Origin: Pelomonas sp047654805
Lineage (GTDB): Bacteria; Pseudomonadota; Gammaproteobacteria; Burkholderiales; Burkholderiaceae_C
Assembly (NCBI RefSeq): GCF_047654805.1
Contig: NZ_JASGIV010000001.1
Coordinates: 4,030,001 to 4,094,000 of the forward strand
Length of the DNA stretch: 64,000 bases
Direction of reading: 5' to 3'
The notes beneath the pieces were generated by a model. That model made no database searches. It saw nothing but the letters and a program-made list of their open reading frames with translations, and was not told the origin of the DNA. The position numbers and the translations under genes are program-made. Each line of letters opens with the position of its first letter. Position 1 is the first letter of the stretch. Below are positions 57,991-64,000 of the stretch, piece by piece.

Positions 57991-59439
57991 CTATCCGGCC
58001 TCCACGTTCCGCTCCGTAGCTCCGGCCGCGACGGCACTATCTCGAGCATCAAGCTGCCAGAAGATGCCCGCCGACGCGATGGTGATCAAGGCCATCGTCG
58101 CGAAGGTGGCGCGGAAGGACGACAGCGTCTGCGCGCCCTCGCCACCGAAGAAAGCCGTGAACGCCGCCAGCACGGCGCCAGCCGCGGCAACGCCCATCCC
58201 CATTGCCAGCATCTGAACCATGGACAACATGCTGTTGCCGCTGCTGGCCATCGCCGGTCCGAGGTCCTTCAGCGTCAACGTGTTCATCGCGGTGAACTGC
58301 AGCGAGTTCACCGCGCCGAAGAGAGCCAGTTGCACGATGCGAACAGCGAGTGGCTGGTCCGGCGACGAGAACGCGAAGCTGGCCATCGCAAGGCCCACAA
58401 GCAGCGTGTTGACGACCAGCACACGGCGATAGCCATGGCGCGTGATCAGCGGCGTCGTCAGCTTCTTCATTGACATGCTGGCGATGGCAACGGGCAGCAT
58501 CATCATGCCGGCCTGGGCGGGCGAGTAGCCCATGGTGACCTGCAGCAGCAGTGGAATCAGGAAGGGCATGCAGGAGCTGCCCAGCCGGGAAAACAGATTG
58601 CCCAGCAGACCAATGCGCAGCGAGCCGAGCTGGAACAGGTGGGGAGAGAACAGCGGGTCGGGCCGGCGCAGCGCATGCAGCCAATAGGCCGTGAGGCTGG
58701 CCAGGCCGAAGATCATCAGCACGAGGACGGACGCCTGACGCAACCCCAGGCCCGAGAGGCCGTCCAGCGCGAGTGACAGCGACACCATGCCAAAGGCCAG
58801 CAGCAGATAGCCTGCCAGATCGAAGCGGCCCACCGTCGCGGGCGCGGGCGTCGGCATGTAGCGCAGCGTCGCCAACGCGCCGATGACGCCCACGGGCACG
58901 TTGATGAGGAAGATCCAGTGCCATGAGGCCACCTCGACGAGCCAACCGCCCAGCGTAGGGCCGACGAGCGGACCCACGAGGCCGGGAATGGCGACGAAGC
59001 TCATCGCCTGCAGGAATCGCTCGCGCGGGAAAGTCCTGAGCACGACGAGCCGGCCCACAGGCAGAAGCAGCGCCCCACCCAGCCCCTGTACGACACGAGC
59101 CGTCACGAGCAGGGTCAGGTTGCTCGCGACGGCGCACAGCACTGAGCCCAGCACGAAGAGCAAGATGGCGGCGACATAGATGCGCCGCATGCCGAAGCGG
59201 TCGGCCATCCAGCCGGAAGCCGGAATCAACATGGCCATCGTCAGCGAATAGGCGACGACAACGGACTGCATGCGCAGCGGACTCTCGCCAAGGCTGGCCG
59301 CCATCGCCGGCAATGCCGTGTTGACGATCGTGGCATCAAGCGTCTGCATGAAGAAACCGACGGCGACCAGCCACAGCAGCAGCTTCAGCGCGCGCTCCTG
59401 CTGCGGGTCCGTCGAGGGAGGTGTCGGCTTGGATGTCAT
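57991..59439 (-). CDS. MFS multidrug transporter, DHA2 (14-TM) type
   Basis: 482 residues with about fourteen membrane helices. DHA2 motifs are present: DATIVNTALPAM in TM1, GWMADRFGMRRIY (loop 2-3) and GPLVGPTLGGWLVE (motif C, antiporter). It is closest to the MdtD/EmrB group, which exports drugs using proton exchange. No MFP partner (EmrA-like) is adjacent. It is convergent with anmK, 1 bp apart. Confidence 0.9.
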   Translation of the reverse strand: MTSKPTPPSTDPQQERALKLLLWLVAVGFFMQTLDATIVNTALPAMAASLGESPLRMQSVVVAYSLTMAMLIPASGWMADRFGMRRIYVAAILLFVLGSVLCAVASNLTLLVTARVVQGLGGALLLPVGRLVVLRTFPRERFLQAMSFVAIPGLVGPLVGPTLGGWLVEVASWHWIFLINVPVGVIGALATLRYMPTPAPATVGRFDLAGYLLLAFGMVSLSLALDGLSGLGLRQASVLVLMIFGLASLTAYWLHALRRPDPLFSPHLFQLGSLRIGLLGNLFSRLGSSCMPFLIPLLLQVTMGYSPAQAGMMMLPVAIASMSMKKLTTPLITRHGYRRVLVVNTLLVGLAMASFAFSSPDQPLAVRIVQLALFGAVNSLQFTAMNTLTLKDLGPAMASSGNSMLSMVQMLAMGMGVAAAGAVLAAFTAFFGGEGAQTLSSFRATFATMALITIASAGIFWQLDARDSAVAAGATERNVEAG

Positions 59440-59454
59440 GGCTCAAGAAACACA

Positions 59455-59476
59455 AAAGCCGCCCAGAGGCGGCTTT
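59455..59476 (-). terminator. Rho-independent terminator after erpA
   Basis: AAAGCCGCC and GGCGGCTTT with a 4-base loop; on the minus strand the stem runs into TTTTG. It lies between erpA and the MFS gene, which starts 15 bp beyond. Confidence 0.8.
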
Positions 59477-59500
59477 CGCAAGGTCGTGGGCGACACACGC

Positions 59501-59863
59501 TCAGACCGAAAAGCTCGATCCGCAGCCGCAGGTGGTGGTCGCGTTCGGGTTCTTGATGACGAACTGGGCGCCCTGGAGGTCTTCCTTGTAGTCGATCTCG
59601 GCGCCCATCAGGTACTGCAGGCTCATGGAGTCGATCAGCAGCGTCACACCGTTCTTCTGCATCTGCGTGTCGTCGTCATTGACGGCCTCGTCGAAGGTGA
59701 AGCCGTACTGGAAGCCCGAACAGCCCCCACCCTGCACGAAGACACGCAGCTTCAGGTCCGGGTTGCCCTCCTCGGCCACCAGGTCGCGCACCTTATCGGC
59801 GGCGCTGTCGGTGAAGACCAGGGGCACAGGGATGTCGGTGGGGGTATCAAGCACGGCGCTCAT
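59501..59863 (-). CDS. erpA: Iron-sulfur cluster insertion protein ErpA
   Basis: 120 residues of the A-type carrier family. The three cluster cysteines are C48 (GGGCSGF), C112 and C114 (TTCGCGSSF). It delivers [4Fe-4S] clusters to targets such as IspG/H and respiratory enzymes. The gene has its own terminator; the rpsI terminator lies just upstream. Confidence 0.95.
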   Translation of the reverse strand: MSAVLDTPTDIPVPLVFTDSAADKVRDLVAEEGNPDLKLRVFVQGGGCSGFQYGFTFDEAVNDDDTQMQKNGVTLLIDSMSLQYLMGAEIDYKEDLQGAQFVIKNPNATTTCGCGSSFSV

Positions 59864-59919
59864 GGCGGGGCTCCTTGAATCTGTCCAGAAACGAATGTGG
59901 GGATTGTCGGCCCAAAAAC

Positions 59920-59944
59920 AAAAGGCCGCATGGAGCGGCCTTTT
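59920..59944 (-). terminator. Rho-independent terminator after rplM-rpsI
   Basis: AAAAGGCCGC and GCGGCCTTTT with a 5-base loop, followed on the minus strand by a TTTTGTTTTTG run. Lies 19 bp past the rpsI stop. Confidence 0.85.
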
Positions 59945-59962
59945 GACGTCGAAGCGCAGAAA

Positions 59963-60355
59963 TTAACGCTTGGAGAATTGCTTACGACGACGGGCGCCGT
60001 GCAGACCGACCTTCTTACGCTCGACTTCACGCGCATCGCGCGTGACGAAGCCGGCACGGCTCAGTTCGGGCTTCAGGGCGGCGTCGTAGTCGATCAGCGC
60101 GCGGGTGATGCCCAGGCGCAGGGCGCCGGCCTGGCCGGATTCGCCACCACCATGCACGTTCACCTTGATGTCGAAGGCCTCGCCATTGTTCGTCAGCAGC
60201 AGGGGCTGCTTGGCGATCATGATGGAGGTCTGACGACCGAAGTAAGCGTCGATGGCCTTGCCGTTGACGATGATCTGGCCCGTGCCCTTCTTGATGAAGA
60301 CGCGAGCGACCGACGACTTGCGGCGGCCAGTACCGTAATTCCAGTTTCCGATCAT
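59963..60355 (-). CDS. rpsI: 30S ribosomal protein S9
   Basis: 130 residues, ending with the conserved basic tail RRKQFSKR that contacts the P-site tRNA. The start MIGNWNYGTGRRKSSVARVF and GAKPELSRAGF-type segments are typical. It is 9 bp after rplM in the conserved rplM-rpsI operon. Confidence 0.98.
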   Translation of the reverse strand: MIGNWNYGTGRRKSSVARVFIKKGTGQIIVNGKAIDAYFGRQTSIMIAKQPLLLTNNGEAFDIKVNVHGGGESGQAGALRLGITRALIDYDAALKPELSRAGFVTRDAREVERKKVGLHGARRRKQFSKR

Positions 60356-60364
60356 GGCCGTTCC

Positions 60365-60793
60365 TTAGATCTCGAGAGCCTTGGGCTGCTGAGCGGTGTG
60401 CGGGTGCGTGGGACCCGCGTAGACCTTCAGCTTCTTGACCATGGCGTAACCCAGCGGGCCCTTGGGCAGCATGCCCTTGACGGCCTTCTCCAGCGCGCGG
60501 CCGGGGTGCTTGGCTTGCATGTCCTTGAACTTCGTGGCGTAGATGCCGCCGGGGAAGCCGCTGTGACGGTAGTACACCTTGTCGGTGGCCTTGTTGCCGG
60601 TCACACGGAGCTTGTCGGCATTGACGATGACGATGAAATCACCGGTGTCGACGTGAGGCGTGTAGATGGCCTTGTGCTTGCCGCGCAAACGGAGTGCCAC
60701 TTCGCTGGCAACACGTCCGAGCACCTTGTCGGTGGCGTCAATCACAAACCACTCGTGCGTCACCTCGGCCGGCTTGGCGCTGAAGGTCTTCAT
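60365..60793 (-). CDS. rplM: 50S ribosomal protein L13
   Basis: 142 residues with the family pattern MKTFSAKPAEVTHEWFVIDA, LGRVASEVALRLRGKHK and YYRHSGFPGG. The ATG at 60793 is chosen; an upstream open frame reads through the leader and is not coding. In E. coli L13 represses its own operon; the long structured leader here fits such control. Confidence 0.98.
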   Translation of the reverse strand: MKTFSAKPAEVTHEWFVIDATDKVLGRVASEVALRLRGKHKAIYTPHVDTGDFIVIVNADKLRVTGNKATDKVYYRHSGFPGGIYATKFKDMQAKHPGRALEKAVKGMLPKGPLGYAMVKKLKVYAGPTHPHTAQQPKALEI

Positions 60794-60954
60794 GAGAGTT
60801 GCTTTCGCTGCACCGGCCTTCTGATGAGGAAAGCCGGCAATGGATGGCTGAAACTTCGACCGGCCTCGGTGCTGTGTCTGTTGCACAACCTCTCGGCGCA
60901 GCGCGCTTTTAGGCGCGCCTCGGCCCTCTTTCCCGCAGCCCTTTAACGGAAAAG
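60794..60954 (-). promoter_or_regulatory. Structured leader of rplM-rpsI
   Basis: About 160 nt between the predicted start and the ATG. One hairpin (60901-60918, GCGCGC arms) and another directly upstream of the start codon (60813-60837, CCGGC.TTC with GAA.GCCGG). No Shine-Dalgarno is evident at the start, so the second hairpin could act as a translational operator for L13. Confidence 0.4.
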
Positions 60955-60960
60955 CCCATG

Positions 60961-60989
60961 AGTGTAGCAGCTCGGGCGGTGGTTTGTAA
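60961..60989 (-). promoter_or_regulatory. Candidate promoter of rplM-rpsI
   Basis: On the minus strand TTACAA and TACACT with a 17-bp spacer, with TGC directly before the -10 (an extended -10, TGNTACACT). Found by eye. Confidence 0.5.
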
Positions 60990-61031
60990 GGCCATGGCGC
61001 GTTACTCTTGGCACATCGCCCCGGCCAAATC

Positions 61032-61850
61032 ATGCCCCGAAAGAAGTCCGCCGCCCCCTCAGACCCGCCCGCGAAAGCGGCCGGGGACTGGGATCACGAG
61101 CTGTCGGCCTTCGGCCCGGACCCGAACGCGCCTACGCTCTCCCCCGCCGCGCCGGCAGCCACGCCAGAACCAACAGGCCCGCTGGCAGATGCCCGGGCCG
61201 CGCTGGAACGCTTGTCGACCTGGGTACCCATCCGCTCTCTGGCCCGCCGCCACCGCCGCCGCATCGCAGAGCATCTGCTGGCGCTCGATGCCCAGGATCG
61301 CTACCTGCGCTTCGGCTACCCGGCTTCGGACGAACAGATCCACAAGTACGCCCTGGGCATCGACTTCTCCCGAGACGAAGTACTGGGCATCTTCAACCGC
61401 CACTTGCAGTTGACCGCACTGGCTCACCTTGCCTATGGCCAGTCGCTGCCCGGTGAACCAGACCGCACGATGGCCGAATTCGGCGTGTCCGTGCTACCTC
61501 AGTCGCGCGGCCGAGGCCTGGGCCGGCGCCTATTCGACACCGCCGCCCTGCATGCGCGCAACCGCGGCATAGACACTCTCTTCATCCACGCCCTGAGCGA
61601 GAACCGGCCCATGCTGCGCATCGCCACGGCGGCTGGCGCCATCGTCGAACGTGACGGCGGCGAATCCGCGGCCTGGCTGCGCCTGCCCCCGGACTCCTTC
61701 GGCTCCCAGGTCGAGCAGGCCTTGGAGCGGCATCTGGGTGAACTGGACTTCCAGTTCAAGCGCCAGGCCCAGGTGCTGAGTGGATTTGTCGACAGCGTGG
61801 CCGAGGTGAAAGCTCATTTCGAATCCCCAGGTCGGGCAGCAAAAGAATAA
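61032..61850 (+). CDS. GNAT family N-acetyltransferase, substrate unknown
   Basis: 272 residues. A Pro/Ala-rich N-terminus (about 1-60) precedes a GNAT fold whose acetyl-CoA loop is SVLPQSRGRGLGRRLFDTA (about 152-170). The C-terminal about 45 residues are extra (LERHLGELDFQFK). The ATG at 61032 has no clear ribosome site. Divergent from rplM. Target unknown. Confidence 0.8.
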   Translation: MPRKKSAAPSDPPAKAAGDWDHELSAFGPDPNAPTLSPAAPAATPEPTGPLADARAALERLSTWVPIRSLARRHRRRIAEHLLALDAQDRYLRFGYPASDEQIHKYALGIDFSRDEVLGIFNRHLQLTALAHLAYGQSLPGEPDRTMAEFGVSVLPQSRGRGLGRRLFDTAALHARNRGIDTLFIHALSENRPMLRIATAAGAIVERDGGESAAWLRLPPDSFGSQVEQALERHLGELDFQFKRQAQVLSGFVDSVAEVKAHFESPGRAAKE

Positions 61851-61998
61851 ATGATTGGTCGATGACCTTTTCCCGGACATGCTCCCCCTCAGGCCCGGGG
61901 GAATCGGGACTTGCGAGTAATGCCTTTAGGGGACGCTGAGCTACATTGCCCGACCATTGCGCCGAGGATCGGCGTCGCCGCCGAACTCCTCGAGGGAC
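61851..61998. other. Intergenic region before the DUF2726 gene
   Basis: 148 bp with no gene. It holds a TCCCCC/GGGGGA hairpin with an 8-nt loop (61883-61902), not followed by T residues, and no clear promoter. Confidence 0.4.
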
Positions 61999-62853
61999 AT
62001 GCCGTACGCCATCTATTGGATCGCCGCCCTGGCTGTTTGCGTCCTGGGTCTGGCCATCAGCCTGATCTGGGCCCTGCGGCGGCCGGCGTACGCCAATAAA
62101 GGGCTTCCGGCAGAGTGGTCACTCACTGCTAGACCGGTTTTCACGACCGACGAACGGCGCGTCTTCCGCCTGCTGCGCGAGGCCCTGCCGCACCACGTCG
62201 TGTTGTCCAAGCTGCCGCTGGTGCGCTTCTGCCAGCCGACAGAGGCCAAGGAAGTGCGCTACTGGTTCGACCTGCTGGGCGCCTCGCATGTGACCTTCGC
62301 CGTCTGCAGCCCCAACGGCCGCGTGCTGGCCGCCATCGACCTGGAGGGTGAGCGTGGTGTCACGCCGCGCAGCCTGCAGATCAAGCATGCGGTGTTGTCG
62401 GCCTGCCGCGTACGCTATCTGCGCTGCGCGATGGACCAGCTCCCCAGCGTCGCCGAACTGCAGCTGCTCGTGCCCCAGGGCAGCAACCCGCGCGGCCCGT
62501 TGCCCGCGCCAGCCGCGATGCCGGGCCTGCCGCGACGCCGATCCAGCATGGGCGAGGATGAATTCGGCAGCGACTGGGGCCAGTTCTCCCAGCCCCTGCC
62601 GCTTTGGCAGGACGCCAGCGTCTTCGGCGGTGTCGAAGGCTATGGCGAGCGCTATGCACGTGCGCCGATCCAGACCGTGCCGCCCCAGCAGCAGCGACGC
62701 CTGTCCGCACGCGACGCTGACGCAGCCCCGCGCTACAACCCGCGCAGCCTGCCCGTGCTGGATGATGCCGACGACGAAGCCATGCTCGACGACATCGTAG
62801 GCGTCGTTGTCGACGCACCGCGCTACGCCACCCAGCGCCCCCGCAGGGGTTGA
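61999..62853 (+). CDS. DUF2726 domain protein, single-TM
   Basis: 284 residues with one membrane helix at the N-terminus (about 3-22). The DUF2726 region (about 40-155) includes VFTTDERRVFRLLREALP, VRFCQPTEAKEVRYWFDLL and HVTFAVCSPNGRVLAAIDLEG, resembling a restriction-endonuclease-like fold. The C-terminal part is disordered and Pro/Arg-rich. The start ATG has a GAGGG site. It is 23 bp upstream of srkA. Function unknown. Confidence 0.75.
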   Translation: MPYAIYWIAALAVCVLGLAISLIWALRRPAYANKGLPAEWSLTARPVFTTDERRVFRLLREALPHHVVLSKLPLVRFCQPTEAKEVRYWFDLLGASHVTFAVCSPNGRVLAAIDLEGERGVTPRSLQIKHAVLSACRVRYLRCAMDQLPSVAELQLLVPQGSNPRGPLPAPAAMPGLPRRRSSMGEDEFGSDWGQFSQPLPLWQDASVFGGVEGYGERYARAPIQTVPPQQQRRLSARDADAAPRYNPRSLPVLDDADDEAMLDDIVGVVVDAPRYATQRPRRG

Positions 62854-62876
62854 ACCGATCCGGCGACACTCGCCGG

Positions 62877-63932
62877 ATGCACCACGCGATCCCTGACCTC
62901 AGTTTCGGCGACCTGACGCCGGAGTTCATGCTCGATGCCCTGGACGCGGCCGGCCTGCGCGCCGACGGCCGGCTGCTGCAGCTCAACTCCTTCGAGAACC
63001 GCGTGCTGATGCTGCACCTGGAGGACGGCCGCGCAGCCGTCGCCAAGTTTTACCGCCCGGCACGCTGGAGCGATACCCAGATCCTCGAGGAGCACGGCTT
63101 CGCCGCCGAGCTCGCCGCAGCCGAGGTGCCCGTCGCCGCACCATGGGCGCTGGCCGGGGGTTCTACCTTGTTCCATCACCAGGGCCAGCGGCTGGCCGTC
63201 ACGCCGCGTCAGGGAGGCCGCGGACCGGAGCTGGAAGATCCTGAGGTGTTGCGCTGGATAGGCCGGCTGCTGGCGCGCCTGCACAGCGTCGGCCGTAGCA
63301 AGCCCTTTGTCGAACGCCTGTCCTGGGCCAGCGCCGCACCGGCCGAGTCAGCGCGCGACTGGCTGATGGCCAACGACGCCATCCCGCCCGAAATCGCACC
63401 CGCCTGGGACGACGCTGCGCAGCGCTGCATTGCCGCCATCCAGGGTGCTTTCGACGGCCTGCCCGACCTGCAGCTCACTCGCCTGCACGGCGACTGCCAT
63501 CCCGGCAACATCCTGTGGACGCCCGACCGCGGCCCGCACTTCGTGGACCTGGACGACGCCGTCGCCGGCCCCGTCGTGCAGGACCTGTGGATGCTGCTGC
63601 CGAGTTCAAGCGAAGAGCCCGACGCCGCCCGCTATCTGCTCAACGCCGTGCTGGACGGCTACGAGCAAATCGCCGAGTTCGACGACCGCGAGCTGCGCCT
63701 CATCGAGCCGCTACGCACCATGCGCATGATCCATCACAGCGCCTGGCTGGCGCGCCGCTGGGGCGACCCGGCCTTCCCGCTCGCCTTCCCCTGGTTCGGC
63801 ACGCCCAACTACTGGCTGGACCAGGTCGCCAAGCTGCGCGAGCAGCTCGAGGCGATGAAACCCCGGGACGCGACTCCAACACTCGTACGGGACGAAGACG
63901 CCGTGGACTTCGACGGCGACGGCTTCGCCTAA
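62877..63932 (+). CDS. srkA: Stress response kinase A (SrkA/YihE-like)
   Basis: 351 residues. A Ser/Thr protein kinase of the choline-kinase fold. Catalytic loop LHGDCHPGNILW (Asp as base), metal loop FVDLDDAVAGPVVQDLWMLL, and the N-terminal FENRVLMLHLEDGRAAVAKFYRP (ATP-binding Lys in VAKFYRP). In E. coli SrkA counters stress-induced killing by the MazF toxin. The ATG at 62877 is chosen; an upstream TTG overlaps the DUF2726 stop. Confidence 0.92.
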   Translation: MHHAIPDLSFGDLTPEFMLDALDAAGLRADGRLLQLNSFENRVLMLHLEDGRAAVAKFYRPARWSDTQILEEHGFAAELAAAEVPVAAPWALAGGSTLFHHQGQRLAVTPRQGGRGPELEDPEVLRWIGRLLARLHSVGRSKPFVERLSWASAAPAESARDWLMANDAIPPEIAPAWDDAAQRCIAAIQGAFDGLPDLQLTRLHGDCHPGNILWTPDRGPHFVDLDDAVAGPVVQDLWMLLPSSSEEPDAARYLLNAVLDGYEQIAEFDDRELRLIEPLRTMRMIHHSAWLARRWGDPAFPLAFPWFGTPNYWLDQVAKLREQLEAMKPRDATPTLVRDEDAVDFDGDGFA

Positions 63933-64000
63933 CGCCAGTTGGCAGGGGTCTCGTTGGTAGGCACCGTCACGTGGGCACGGGTGGCGTCCAGCGGGCGGAT
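63929..64000 (-). CDS. C-terminal end of an unidentified minus-strand gene (truncated)
   Basis: An open frame runs in from the right edge and ends at TAG on the minus strand. The 23 visible residues include VTVPTNETPANWR. Codon third positions are GC-rich like real genes. It overlaps the srkA stop region by 4 bp. Too short to name. Confidence 0.4.
   Translation of the reverse strand: MRPLDATRAHVTVPTNETPANWR

Overview
The window is GC-rich, densely packed chromosomal DNA from a Gram-negative betaproteobacterium of the order Burkholderiales, most likely near the Rubrivivax/Leptothrix/Roseateles branch. The evidence is the pilMNOPQ-aroK-aroB-dgt order, two 'QSSVTL' general porins, a complete general secretion pathway locus, CyaY/LptM, a PEP-CTERM surface protein and the rplM-rpsI-erpA block. 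The genus is an inference. No rRNA, tRNA, CRISPR array, prophage or plasmid function was seen. The only mobile-type element is a single REP-associated tyrosine transposase (RAYT) with its flanking repeats.

Layout. 1-2.65 kb: the C-terminal part of the type IV pilus adhesin PilY1 and a TonB-like membrane protein. 2.67-8.9 kb (minus): gltB-gltD, the two subunits of glutamate synthase. 8.98-9.83 kb: the RAYT unit. 9.84-20 kb (minus): pilM-N-O-P-Q, an inserted Ig-repeat lipoprotein gene, then aroK, aroB and dgt. This couples the pilus alignment subcomplex and secretin to shikimate-pathway genes, as is usual in proteobacteria, apart from the inserted lipoprotein gene. 20.2-23.1 kb: penicillin-binding protein 1A, frataxin CyaY and the tiny lipoprotein LptM. 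23.1-27.0 kb (minus): a dppBCDF-type peptide ABC transporter with no binding protein. 27.2-29.7 kb (minus): two general porins, each with its own terminator. 29.9-33.9 kb: coq7, an OsmC-family protein, ilvA preceded by a short terminated transcript unit, and a CobT-like protein that lacks the expected catalytic glutamates.

33.9-45.0 kb: a type II secretion system, with gspC divergent from gspG-H-I-J-K-L-M-N-D-E-F; most junctions overlap by 1 to 4 bp. 45.2-48.7 kb: a chemoreceptor, a cytosolic 5'-nucleotidase and a PEP-CTERM protein. 48.9-54.0 kb: a secreted tricorn-like protease, an AI-2E-family permease and a small GIY-YIG-like protein. 54.1-59.4 kb: tyrS, an M23 peptidase, anmK and a 14-TM multidrug transporter. 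PBP1A, the M23 peptidase and AnmK all act on peptidoglycan synthesis or recycling. 59.5-64 kb: erpA, rpsI, rplM, a GNAT protein, a DUF2726 protein, the SrkA kinase and the last codons of a minus-strand gene.

The window is mostly conserved housekeeping and secretion machinery, and I found no clear unknown multi-gene system. The best leads are the short terminated RNA with an anti-Shine-Dalgarno stretch and a perfect LacI-type palindrome upstream of ilvA, the CobT-like protein with an altered active site, the Ig-repeat lipoprotein gene wedged between pilQ and aroK, and the RAYT repeats next to gltB. All promoter, operator and RNA-structure calls were made by eye.
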